DNA of 10,557 nt, taken from assembly GCA_002887195.1 (NCBI GenBank), contig PJAB01002088.1, positions 1-10,557 on the forward strand. The letters run 5' to 3'. The notes below the pieces were generated by a model. The model did no database searches. It worked only from the letters and a program-made list of their open reading frames with translations, and had not been told where the DNA came from. A program made the translations under genes and the position numbers. This stretch comes from Chrysochromulina parva. Its lineage: Eukaryota > Haptophyta > Prymnesiales > Chrysochromulinaceae. Positions 1-8,033 of this stretch are shown piece after piece; within the stretch, counting starts at the first letter, position 1, and the number at the start of each line of letters is the position of its first letter.

Positions 1-344
1 CTCTGGTCGCGCCGTGGGGGACTGCGCGAGGATGCCGATCCCTCTAGGTGAGGAGAGCACGTTAGTGCTGACGATGTGTTGTGTGAACGCCCACGGGGGC
101 GCGCGTAGCGCGGTGTGAGCGCCGGCTCTGGGAGGAATGTGAACGGATGGGTTGCTGGAGACGAACATTCGCGGTCGGTTGGTATGCGGGGACAAGCGGA
201 AGGCCCCCGTCCCTTACCCTGAAGTCCCAAAACTACAAACAAAAGTGCCCAACACGGCGCTCGCCGGTTCAGCGAAGCACACGAAGGAGACGAGAGAAGG
301 GGACTTGGCCATCGCCGTCCCTCCGCGACGTTGAGCCTGGGGCC
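1..344. other. 5' flank of the LRR gene; no supported gene
   Basis: No convincing coding region lies here. The frame of the downstream gene is open from a TGA at 84-86 onward, with an earlier in-frame ATG at 147, but its first 66 codons translate to an unstructured Trp/Arg/Lys-rich stretch that looks like translated leader. That ATG has C at -3, whereas the ATG at 345 has G. A short upstream frame (ATG at 32, 28 codons, TGA at 116-118) could act as an upstream ORF. I see no TATA box. The segment is best read as promoter plus 5' leader of the gene starting at 345. Confidence 0.5.
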
Positions 345-2061
345 ATGCAGTCTCTCGAGGCGCTCGCCGCCAAAACATCTACTCTGATGGCGGCGAGCCG
401 CGTGAGCATGGACCTCATCGACGGCGGCGGCGGGCTGCTGCCCAGGCTCAAACCAGCCTCCGACCGCGTGGCCCACTCGCGCTCAGCCCCGGCGTTCGGT
501 CGATCGCGCTCGGAATCCGCGCTGCGGTACACATCTGGCGAACCCGTGATATCGGACGCGCTGAAGCTCCCAGTACTTGCGCGCAAGCATCCGGAATCAT
601 CGGCAGGCGGTGCTCAGGCGGCCTCGGGTAGGGCGTCGTCGCCGGTTGACGAGGAGCATGACGTGACCGAGCGCATGCACGTTGAGAAGATCTTCCGCTA
701 CGAAAAGCAGTTCACCTTTGGGCTGCTCAATTTTGATGACGAGTTCGTCGCGGCGACGCTGCACATCAGCCAGGATTCGCGCACGAAGCCCGCACTCCTC
801 AGCCAGTACGGAATTCACCAGCTGGAAATGCGCGACGTGCATCGGGCGGACATTCTTGCGCGCATCGAGCCGCTGGGCGCCGAGGAGATTATCAGCCGGC
901 AGATGATGAAACGCGAGATTGAGCGCCAGCGCGAGGCTGACCTCGCCGACGACGGCATCGCGAACGAAACCACGCAACCCTCCACCGAGGCCCTCTTGCT
1001 GATGGTGGAGCTCGAAAAGGCCGGGGCGCTCGAGCACCTGGGCAATCGTGGCACGCGCATCGCCTCCAACCCGGCGCTCATCCGGCACGACGGCCAGTCG
1101 CGCAGCTCGGCGCGCGTGCAGCCCAAGCCAGTAGACGGCGCCGCCCAGGCACGCGAAGCCGACGTGTTGAAACGCAAGATGACCAAGCCGCAGCTGGCTG
1201 CGCTTCGAAAGCTCGTGGGCGAGCGCGCGTTTGGGGAGCTCTTGGGGGGCGGCGTGAGTGGGAGCAGCGCACCCCCGACCTTCATGTGCGAGACGCTCAT
1301 GTCCGAGTGCAAGCGTCGACTCGACTCGAAGCAGGGAGAGCCAGCTGCTGCTTCGAGTCGAGGATCGGTGCCGCCAGTACCCGCCTCGTTTATTCGTGCG
1401 CGCCGCTCGCTTGTGGCTGTTGCGGAGGCCGCGGTAGACGCCGTCCAGGCGAGCGCACCATCGGCGGGCGGGCCCGGCGGACCTGCGAAGGCGAGCGCAG
1501 CTTGGAAGAAGAAGAAGCTCAGCTCGATGGTACGTGCCGCGTCGCAGCAGGCGGCGGTGATCGCCGACGAGCCGCCCGCGGCACCGCTCGCCGCCACCGC
1601 CGCACCGCTCGCCGCCACCGCCGAGGCCTTCGCGCCCGTTGCGGCGCCCGTGGCGGCGAGTGGCACCCCTTCGCTACCGAAGAGGTTCTTGTTCGCTGCG
1701 GCTGGCGGTGCACCGACAGTCCCTCCGCCCGCCCCAGCTGTAGTTGTCGTTGGCGCCGGCGGCCGCGGTGGCGATGGCATGGCTCACGCGTCGGCAGAGG
1801 CGGTGCTTGGGAGTGCGGCCTTGCCCCGTGGGGCGCTCACATCCTACGATGCCGACGCGGACGATGTGGAAGAGGATGGCGAGGAGGATGGCGAGGAGGG
1901 CGGCGAGGAGGGCGGCGAGGAGGACGGCGAGGAGGGCGGCACGCTTCCTTCGGCCGCGCCCTCGCCCCAGACACATGGGGCGCATGGCCTCCGTTCGGGC
2001 ACCCTGCACGCCCTCTCGAGCTCACTGGCAAGCAGCCTGTACGGCGACCCGACGGCGTCGG

Positions 2062-2092
<31 letters not shown>

Positions 2093-5000
2093 ACAGGCGA
2101 CCGAGTACAAGGGTTACACGAATCCCTACGGCGAACCGGAGCGAAAGCCGCGTCCCACCTCGTCCGAACTCATCGTCATCCGCGCCAAGAACGCCGAGAG
2201 GGTGCGTCAGAACGAAGCCGACGAAGCTCGGCACGCGGCGAACGCTATCTACGATGCGCCCCGCAAGCGTGCCGAGCTGCGTAAGGCCAAGCTGGCGCGC
2301 GCCATCGTGTCGAATGGCTCGCATCACATGCACCACGAGAGTGCGCTGCTCCTCGGCGGCCACGTGGCGAGCGCGAAGCTGAGTGCGATGTCGAGCGCCG
2401 TGCTGAGCGCACCGCCCGCCCCCGCCGGCCGGCCTGGCTCGAGTCTCTCGACGGGCTCGGCCAGCGTGTGGAGCGAGTCGGACGCGGGTGAGCCGCCATG
2501 GGGGTGGCCCACCGCCAATCCCTTCGTGCCCCTTCCACCCTTCGCCTCCGCCAACGTCTTCGAGGACTTTGTGGAGAGCTTACAGGAGAAGCCACCAGAG
2601 AGCCTTCTCTCGCCCGCACCTTCGGAGGGGCGCACCTCGCCCGTCTCGACTGGCAGCATCATGCCTCGGGAGAGTGGAGAGGGGGGCGAGAGGCGCAGCC
2701 CGGCGCCGTTTGCACCGGGCGAGCGGGCGGGCGGCGCGTTCACGCCCGTGGGGACTCGACTGCGCATTGCCGCCTCCGCGTCCGAGCTGGGTACCGAGCT
2801 GGGCGCCTCAATGCTCGCAAACGCCTTGGGCGGCCTGCGGAGCATCCCCGAGGCGCGCCGCGACGCCTGCGCGAGGCAGCTGCAGGCGTACATGAAGGCC
2901 TGCGAGTCGCTCGGCACGACGCCGGTCTCGCGCGTACTCAACCATCTGGATGCACCGCGCCTCTCGCTCTCCCACTACGGGCTGGGTACAAATGGGAGCG
3001 CCGCCCTCGCCGCGGTTCTCGTGCTCAACGAGTCGTGGCGCGTGCTCGACCTGTGCGATAACCGGCTGCATGCGGAGGGTGCCGAAGCGCTCTCGCGTGG
3101 GCTCGAGATCAACGAGAAGCTGAGCGAGCTCGACTTGAGTAGCAACGCCATCGGCGGCAAGGCCATGAGCTCGCTGCTCGAGGCGATTGCGAACGCCTCG
3201 CAGTCGCGCAAGGGTGTGCTGCGCACGCTGCGTGTACTCCGGCTCGGCGACAACGGCCTGGGCGATGGCGCGACGGAGGCGCTCATGTCACTCCTCACTT
3301 TCAGCAAGGTGCTGCAGCACCTGAGTCTCGAGAGCAATAAAATGACCTCGATCAGCGCCTCGCTCTTGTGCACGCAGCTCAGTTCGCCCAAGTGCCCCCT
3401 TGTCGAACTCGACCTCTCATGGAATGCGATGCGGGCGACCGCGATCGAGGAGCTCAGCGGAGCGCTGCGCGACAACCATCACCTGCTGCGGCTCGGGCTC
3501 GGATGGAATGTGATGGGGAACCGTGGCGGCGTGGCGCTCGGCGCCATGCTAGAAGCCAACACGACGCTCCGCACGCTCGCGGTGCCGCACGCGGCCATCG
3601 AGGCCGAGGGCGCCGAGGCGCTTGCGACGGCGCTCTCTCGCACCAACCGCACGCTCACCGCCCTCGAGCTGAGTTTCAATCTGGTGGGGGAGGACGCGGT
3701 GAGCTCGCTCTTCGCCGCGCTGGTGGCTAACCCGACGCTCAAAACCATTGCGCTCCAGGGCTGTGTTCAGGCGAAGCTCCTGTCACCCGGCCGCCCCAGA
3801 GGCTCCGCCAACCCGCCGGAACTTGACGAGTCGATTGCGGAGAAGGGCTGCAACGCTATGGGCGGTCGCTTTGGGCTACCCATCAACCCCGCCATGCTCG
3901 GGCTCGGGGAGAAGCTGTCTGTCGCAAGAGCTGGCAGCGTGGTGCTGCCTCTGGACGATCCGAAGAAACCGACGCGCTACCTCAGCTTCGACCCGGCGAA
4001 CCCCGAGGGGCTCTACCAACTCAATCTGGCCCACCCGTTCGAGCGGTGGGTCGCGACGCAGCTACAAGCAGTGAGTACGGCCCGCAAAGAGCCGTGGGCT
4101 GTCGCCATGTACCAGCCGCCGCCGTTGCCGCCGCCCGAGCTGCCACCCCTTCGCGTGCCGCCAAAGGCCGCCGCCCCTGCCGCCGCCCCTGCCGCCGCCC
4201 CTGCCGCCGCCCCTGCCGCCGCCCCTGCCGCCGCCCCTGCCGCCGCCGCCGCCCCTGCCGCCTCTGAGGAGCAGGAAGAGGATTGGGAGCGCGAGATGCG
4301 CTTGGAGGAGGAGGCGGCCGCAGCCGCGGAGGCGAAGCGCGCGGCGTTGGCAGCCCGCAAGGCGGCGCTTGAAGCCTTTGCGGCACTCCCGCCACCCGAG
4401 CTCGGCCCCATCGACGCCTCTGCGCCGCTGCCAGCCGAGGGCACGCTACATGTCGAGTACCGACGGGCCGAGCCCGCGCCGCCCACAACTGTCCACTACA
4501 AGCTCGCTCTTGCGGACTCGTCCGAGCGCGAGGTCGCCCTCGGCCTGTGGCGCAAGGCGCTCGTCGAGAGCGGCGAGTCATGGAAGCGAGAGCGGCTCGA
4601 TGGCGTGCGCTTCGAGCTCCGCCATACCGACGAGCAGTGGGTCATGCCCGGGAGCGGGCGATTAGAACTCGAATTCACGAGCCGCGCCATCACGTACATG
4701 GCGCAGTACTCGCTCGACCTCGCCGATGGTCGCCACCGGCGGCTGGCGCACACGCTCGCCAAGCGGCTGGCGCACACAGCACTCGGCAGAGCGAGTGAAG
4801 CGATCCTAAACGCAACGCTTGATGGTGCCCCTCTGCCAATGGGCTTCATGGAGTACCTAGCGCAAGGAGACGGCGACAGCGCCGCGGACGTAGGCGCGGT
4901 CGGCATGCTCATGTGGACGTATGTGGTGCGGGAGGTGCGCCACCTGAGTACGCGCCACTTCGTCTTCGACCTGCAGCGCGCCGAGGACGCCGCTCTCGCG

Positions 5001-5387
5001 GCGGCCCTGCGCAAATGGGCCACCGACGTGCCCGGCGAGAACATGCTCAACGTGCACCACGACGGTGCTCCATGTACCCAGTGGGCCTCGGGAGAGGGGA
5101 TCGTCGAGCTCGACTATGTGGTCGTGCAGCCGCTCGTGCCGCTGCCACCGCCTCCGCCGCCGCCGCCACCTCCCGGCGCGGCCACCGCGGCGCCTGAGGA
5201 GGAGCAGGTGACGGCGCAAGGCTATTGGCGACCGGTGGCCCGGCGGCTGCGTCATGACGACTCGTACGATTGGATTGTGGCGCAGCGGCTGGCGCAGCTC
5301 GCGTACGACTACCCGGGCGACCCTTGGCTCAGCGCCGTGCTGCCAAGTGGACAGCCTTCCAAGGAGCTCGAGGTGCAGAAGCTGTAG
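345..5387 (+). CDS. Large LRRC74-like leucine-rich-repeat protein with tandem C-terminal modules
   Basis: The product is 1680 residues if ATG 345 is used, or 1746 from ATG 147. I prefer 345 for its purine at -3 and because protein-like composition begins there. Order: a Ser/Arg-rich N-terminus; a block with RYEKQFTFGLLNFDDE (about 118-133) followed by a charged helix; a disordered Ala/Pro region with KKKK (388-391); six EEDG/EEGG repeats (509-532); a Pro run (574-581); a charged helix (about 600-654); an LRR domain (about 849-1139); (AAAP)n (1275-1306); a Glu/Ala/Arg helix, possibly coiled coil (1307-1346); and about five diverged modules to the C-terminus, split by a ten-Pro run (1601-1610). 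The LRR domain opens with YMKACESLGTTPVS and LSLSHYGLG, followed by LDLxxNxLxxxGAxAL repeats. This is the pattern of LRRC74A/B and other RNI-type LRR proteins, which are binding scaffolds. No signal peptide, transmembrane segment, NACHT or kinase domain is visible, so a cytosolic scaffold is the inference. The reading frame is uninterrupted for 5 kb. The LRR call is firm; the LRRC74 kinship is moderate; the function is unknown. Confidence 0.88.
1869..1940 (+). repeat. 12-bp tandem repeat encoding EEDG/EEGG
   Basis: Six consecutive 12-bp units (GAGGAGGAYGGC or GAGGAGGGCGGC) encode EEDG, EEDG, EEGG, EEGG, EEDG, EEGG. They form a strongly acidic, Gly-rich disordered linker in the LRR protein. 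The unit length is a multiple of three, so copy-number changes would keep the frame. Confidence 0.9.
2063..2088 (+). repeat. CCG trinucleotide run encoding polyproline
   Basis: A short CCG microsatellite within the LRR gene encodes eight consecutive prolines. It sits just before a segment beginning ATEYKGYTNPYG that is richer in order-promoting residues, so it looks like a linker between disordered and structured parts. Confidence 0.85.
2949..3761 (+). other. Leucine-rich-repeat domain (RNI/LRRC74-type) in the large protein
   Basis: About nine or ten repeats of roughly 28 residues have the form LxxLxLxxNxLxxxGAxxLxxxL. Clear copies carry LDLCDNRLHAEGAEAL, LDLSSNAIGGKAMSSL, LRLGDNGLGDGATEAL, LDLSWNAMRATAIEEL and LELSFNLVGEDAVSSL. 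One unit, LAVPHAAIEAEGAEAL, has lost the usual Asn. The helix-rich convex side is typical of ribonuclease-inhibitor-like LRRs, which form a curved protein-binding surface. Confidence 0.85.
4167..4262 (+). repeat. 12-bp minisatellite encoding (AAAP)n
   Basis: Units of GCCGCCGCCCCT repeat six times and end in a slightly longer unit, encoding AAAP repeats and then AAAAAP. Near-identity of the copies at the DNA level suggests recent slippage or homogenisation. The product would be a flexible linker between the first C-terminal module and a charged helix. Confidence 0.92.
5145..5174 (+). repeat. Polyproline run encoded by CCN codons
   Basis: Ten consecutive prolines, preceded by VPL and followed by Gly, lie within the last C-terminal module of the LRR protein. 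Profilin- or SH3/WW-type binding is possible for such runs but cannot be inferred from the run alone. Confidence 0.85.
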
Positions 5388-5529
5388 GTCGGCAGCTGGC
5401 CGTAGAGGCCAATTGATGGGCAGCATCCGACGCGGACAATCCGCTTGAAGCCGCACACAGCGGCGCGTCGAACGTAGCTGCGTGGATGAGGATGTAAAAT
5501 ATGCGCTTAGAAAATAGGTCCACAATGCT
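5388..5529. other. 142-bp convergent intergenic region
   Basis: This lies between the TAG of the LRR gene and the TAG of the oppositely oriented CX9C gene, so it must hold both 3' ends. It becomes AT-richer toward the right, with AAAATATG and AGAAAATAGG around 5495-5518. No canonical AATAAA and no stem-loop stands out. The short spacing makes overlapping 3' untranslated regions likely. Confidence 0.6.
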
Positions 5530-5898
5530 CTATGTTGGTAACGGTTGGCCGCTCATTTTCGCTGTGATGCGCACGGATGCGCACAGAAGCACGGCGAGCT
5601 CCAGTTGCTCACAGTCCTTCGGCTCCGATGCGCGGCTGAGACACGCCTGGTGAGCATCGCGTTCTGGCTTGCACTTCTTGGGCGCCCAGTCGCACGCAGC
5701 AATGAGCTCAGATCCGCAGTGGCGGAAGGCTGACCAAGCGAGCCGACAATGATTCGCTTCGTCAGAGGTGTCAGTGGCAGGAATCTCATGAGGATTGCAG
5801 TTGTAGCGGCGAAGACAGGCAGCAACTGCCTTTGCGTGGCTACCGCAGTGCTCTTGCAGGGTGAACGGGCTTGAGTTGAAGCGACGCATGTTCGACAT
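5530..5898 (-). CDS. Small four-CX9C (CHCH-type) protein, probably mitochondrial intermembrane space
   Basis: The product is 122 residues with ten cysteines, eight of them paired as exact CX9C motifs: C18/C28, C51/C61, C76/C86 and C96/C106. The last two pairs are themselves nine residues apart; C34 and C69 are extra. Exact nine-residue spacing is the hallmark of the twin-CX9C coiled-coil-helix (CHCH) families. These are imported without a cleavable presequence and oxidised by Mia40/Erv1 in the intermembrane space, and include respiratory-chain subunits and assembly factors. No signal peptide or transmembrane segment is visible, which agrees with that route. The complex I subunit NDUFA8 also has four CX9C pairs, but the spacing between pairs differs here (22, 14 and 9 residues), so I give no symbol. 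The start is well bounded: an in-frame TAG lies four codons upstream, and M4 is the only close alternative. Codon third positions are less GC-rich than in the neighbouring genes. Confidence 0.8.
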   Translation of the reverse strand: MSNMRRFNSSPFTLQEHCGSHAKAVAACLRRYNCNPHEIPATDTSDEANHCRLAWSAFRHCGSELIAACDWAPKKCKPERDAHQACLSRASEPKDCEQLELAVLLCASVRITAKMSGQPLPT

Positions 5899-6141
5899 GT
5901 TGCCTCCGTCCTAAATGACGTTGTGAATGTAGCGCTGCGTCGGACGCTTTCCGCGCTACGTGCGTCCTTCCAATTTCGGGAAGGCGCCGCAACTTCGAAT
6001 TCCAATTTCGTCAGGCGCATTCGCAAGCAAAATTGTGCTTCAAACGCTCGCAGTCACATCCTTTCACCCCGGCAAAGCGTGTTTCTACTGGATGAGCTAT
6101 GTGTCAGAGGGACGTACTCATGCGTTTACTAGAGGACTAAG

Positions 6142-6175
6142 TTACGTAAGATGCAACAAATGCAACATGATGCAA
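6142..6175. promoter_or_regulatory. Possible bZIP-type binding cluster upstream of the CX9C gene
   Basis: The 8-bp palindrome TTACGTAA (6142-6149) is followed at once by three ATGCAA copies at 6151, 6160 and 6170, that is, 9-10 bp apart or about one helical turn. TTACGTAA and NNGCAA are classical bZIP (PAR/C/EBP-like) full and half sites in other eukaryotes. The cluster lies about 245-280 bp upstream of the CX9C start codon. The sequence pattern is plain; the regulatory role is inference. Confidence 0.35.
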
Positions 6176-6467
6176 GGACATCTGACGACACACACTCAGG
6201 GAGACCTCAGACCAGGGCCGCCGCGGCGCGGACCGCCGCACTAGCCGCACGCGCCTTCGGCTTCGCCCAGTGCCAGTCGCCCAGTCCGACCACGCACGCA
6301 TCAAGGCCCAGGGTAATGATAGCAGCGCCGTCCGCTCTCACGTCTCATCAGAACACGAGTAAGTCAGTGTCAGAAGACCGCAGAAGTCAGAACGAGATTG
6401 AGATTCAACCTCAACGGTCCAACGCTCCAACCAGCGCGGACAGCGCCGTTTCCGAGCCCCGACTCCG

Positions 6468-6495
6468 GTTAAAAGTGACTTAAAGTCACTTTAAC
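6468..6495. repeat. Near-perfect inverted repeat in an AT-rich segment
   Basis: The arms are GTTAAAAGTGACTT (6468-6481) and AAGTCACTTTAAC (6483-6495) around a single A at 6482. They match fully apart from one extra A in the left arm. The repeat is followed by an AT-rich run to about 6540 in which TTTAAAGTC recurs. It could be a protein-binding palindrome, a cruciform, or 3'-end structure of the SHOCT-like transcript, about 325-350 nt past its stop codon. Confidence 0.7.
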
Positions 6496-6693
6496 GAACA
6501 ACGACTTAGCTATTTAAGTATTTATAAAATTATTTAAAGTCGGTTTGAGGACATAACACTCAAGTGTCACCCTGCCGCTTGCCGCTCGTTTACTCCGTGC
6601 GACCGCGTCCCGCTCGCTCCTCTGAAGTCTGATTACTGATACTAACAGCAGCTACACGAGACGCAGGCTGGACTCTGGACAGTCGCCCGACAC

Positions 6694-6728
6694 CATCAGT
6701 CTTCAGTCTTCAGTCATCAGACATCAGA
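6694..6728. repeat. Five tandem 7-bp repeats
   Basis: The units CATCAGT, CTTCAGT, CTTCAGT, CATCAGA and CATCAGA follow one another without gaps (consensus C-W-TCAG-W). They lie 91 bp beyond the stop codon of the SHOCT-like gene, so probably in its 3' untranslated region. A period of seven marks this as non-coding repeat expansion. Confidence 0.8.
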
Positions 6729-6818
6729 CCGACGGCTCGGCACACATTGACGGTGACACCTAGGTCAGGGACAGGCACTTGCCCGAAACTTCCGATGTCT
6801 CCACACCGCCGCATGGGC

Positions 6819-8033
6819 TTAGCCCAACGTCGTCGTGCCGAGCGACATCTCGACGACAAACTGGCCCGTATAATTATTGGCCATGCTCGCGTTCAAGCGT
6901 TGTGTCGTACGGAGCGGGCGCGCCCCGCCGCCTTGTTTCATGGGTTCTCGCTCTGGGAAGACACCAGAGTCGCGCTTGACCCACGGGAATTTGTCACCGA
7001 CCGCCTTGCCCCCTGTCGAGTCGAGCGGATTGACCGTCTTGGGCGGGTTCGCTTTCGACTCGCGCGACCAGCCGCCTCCAAGCACGCGCGGCTTCGTGTA
7101 CGCGATCACCTCAGCGACCGTCCTCTCCTCGTGGCCACTCGGGTCGAGGAGTGGGCCAGCGGGTCCGCGAGTCGGTGAGATGGACTTTGGCCGTGGTGCT
7201 GGGTGCACCTTGGAGGTGGAGGGCAGCGGGCGCGCGGGCATGGCGCCGTAGCAAAGGGGTCGCCTCAGGACGGAAGGTAACAGATCAGGGGCTTGCGGCC
7301 CGTCGGTGTGACGCGGATTGGAGCCGCGCGCCTCGAGCGCGAGCGTTGCCGCCACAGCCGCTGCCCGGGCGCGCGACGTACGCGTATCATCGGGCGCGCG
7401 GGCGACGGCAGCGGCGCTCGTGGGGCGTGGGCGGCCGGAGGCGTGGGCGGCGGCGCCAAAGCCGTTACGAGAGCCCGGCGAGACAGGGATACTGCCGCCC
7501 AGGGAGCCCGTCCTCGACGCCCCCGCACTCTGCGGTGGCGCCGACGGTGGGCGGCCCCCGCTCGACGTCGGCCGACCGTTGGCTGCCGAGCCGAGACGCC
7601 GCCGACCGAGGGGAACGTCTGCCGTCGCACGTGACGCCGCGCGCTCATTCCAGCTCATGCGCGCTGGCGCGGCCGCAGAGCGTTCTTGTACCAGTGTCTC
7701 AAGCACCTGGGTATCGATCTTATGAACGGGCGCAGGGGCTATGGCCGCGCTGCAGGCGCCACCGGCGGCCGACACGCAGCGAGCATGCGCCGGCGAGAGT
7801 GGTGGCGACGGCGCGCTGCTGCCGCCAGCTGGAGGGGGCGCGGTGGAGTCTTCGGCGCCAGGAGGAGCGGCCGCGAGCACCATCGCCTTGGCCGCCTTGA
7901 ACTCGGATTCGTCGAGGGCGCCTTTCGCCCACAGCTCTGCCAGCTTTGCCAGCTGGCCCGCGACGCCGTCTGATGCTGCCATAGACTCACAAACAGCGAG
8001 GAGGTGGCGTCCTGATTCCGCCTTAGGTGGCAT
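6819..8033 (-). CDS. Disordered protein with an N-terminal SHOCT-like helical motif
   Basis: The product is 404 residues from the first ATG in frame, at 8033 (MPPKAES...). Further upstream the frame has only a GTG, which is unlikely as a eukaryotic start; ATG 7982 (MAASDG...) is the alternative. Residues about 24-54 (GQLAKLAELWAKGALDESEF and on through KAAKAMVLA) fit the SHOCT pattern: a leucine-rich helix, a G-hydrophobic-[DT]-E-x-E-F turn and a second Lys/Ala helix. SHOCT is a short oligomerisation-type motif found mostly in prokaryotic proteins. Residues about 58-275 are Pro/Ala/Ser/Arg-rich and probably disordered. The last 130 or so residues are less biased, with AEVIAYTKPRVLGGGW, GDKFPWVKRDSGVFPE and a C-terminal NYTGQFVVEMSLGTTTLG, and look like a conserved region I do not recognise. 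No membrane segment is visible. The gene is divergent from the RHD3/Sey1-like gene with 254 bp between start codons. A CTCCTCAG just before the ATG could be a 3' splice site, so an upstream exon is possible. Confidence 0.7.
   Translation of the reverse strand: MPPKAESGRHLLAVCESMAASDGVAGQLAKLAELWAKGALDESEFKAAKAMVLAAAPPGAEDSTAPPPAGGSSAPSPPLSPAHARCVSAAGGACSAAIAPAPVHKIDTQVLETLVQERSAAAPARMSWNERAASRATADVPLGRRRLGSAANGRPTSSGGRPPSAPPQSAGASRTGSLGGSIPVSPGSRNGFGAAAHASGRPRPTSAAAVARAPDDTRTSRARAAAVAATLALEARGSNPRHTDGPQAPDLLPSVLRRPLCYGAMPARPLPSTSKVHPAPRPKSISPTRGPAGPLLDPSGHEERTVAEVIAYTKPRVLGGGWSRESKANPPKTVNPLDSTGGKAVGDKFPWVKRDSGVFPEREPMKQGGGARPLRTTQRLNASMANNYTGQFVVEMSLGTTTLG

Larger units (their letters stand above)
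3930..5387 (+). other. Five diverged ~65-80-residue modules at the C-terminus of the LRR protein
   Basis: A recurrent pattern reads G-x-hydrophobic-x-hydrophobic, then about 15-25 residues on Y/F-x-L-x-L, five or so residues, R/A-xx-A-xx-L, about nine residues, G-E/D-x-W and (L)DG-x-P. Examples are YQLNLAHPFERWVATQL (about 4005-4055), YKLALADSSEREVALGL with GESW and LDG (about 4497-4610), YSLDLADGRHRRLAHTL with LDGAP (about 4707-4835), FVFDLQRAEDAALAAAL with GEN and DGAP (about 4959-5072), and YDWIVAQRLAQLAY with GDPW (about 5265-5330). The first and second copies are separated by the (AAAP)n tract and a charged helix. I cannot tie the module to a named domain. Conservation of the Y-x-L-D-L and G-E-x-W elements argues for a real fold, not low complexity. 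Confidence 0.6.
5899..6818. other. 920-bp intergenic region with reduced GC
   Basis: Both flanking genes are read leftward, so the left part should be the promoter of the CX9C gene and the right part the 3' flank of the SHOCT-like gene. It is visibly less GC-rich than the coding regions, with an AT-rich core at about 6466-6545. Short plus-strand frames here (5960-6244 and 6151-6483) encode Ser/Thr/Arg/Gln-rich sequence without recognisable motifs, and I do not call them. I found no tRNA cloverleaf and no transposon coding sequence. Confidence 0.6.

Noticed and set aside
46..53. 5' splice-donor-like AGGTGAGG near the left edge
   Set aside because: The match is good, but no upstream coding exon and no convincing branch point and acceptor pair leading into the LRR frame can be shown within the window.
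815..1780. 321-codon minus-strand open frame opposite the LRR gene
   Set aside because: It is Ala/Ser/Pro/Arg-rich antisense of a GC-rich coding region. Long antisense frames are expected at this composition, and it shows no domain or motif.
2949..3761. Reading the LRR protein as an NLR-type immune receptor
   Set aside because: No NACHT or NB-ARC P-loop, TIR or other effector domain is visible. The LRR type alone does not justify it.
4857..5525. 222-codon minus-strand frame overlapping the end of the LRR gene
   Set aside because: It is Arg/Leu/His-rich and antisense to the conserved C-terminal modules, so it is a shadow frame.
5530..5898. Naming the CX9C protein NDUFA8
   Set aside because: NDUFA8 has four CX9C pairs, but its inter-pair spacings (about 9, 11, 11) differ from 22, 14 and 9 here, and no other NDUFA8 signature was seen.
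6151..6483. 110-codon plus-strand frame in the intergenic region
   Set aside because: Biased Ser/Thr/Arg/Gln composition, no motif, and it overlaps the putative promoter of the CX9C gene. The 94-codon frame at 5960-6244 was rejected for the same reasons.
6640..6646. TACTAAC, identical to the yeast branch-point consensus, on the plus strand
   Set aside because: No plus-strand gene lies here, and the flanking genes are on the minus strand. A single 7-mer is expected by chance.
7151..7900. 249-codon plus-strand frame opposite the SHOCT-like gene
   Set aside because: The translation is dominated by Arg, Pro and Gly without recognisable structure. The minus strand instead gives a SHOCT-like motif and an ordered tail.
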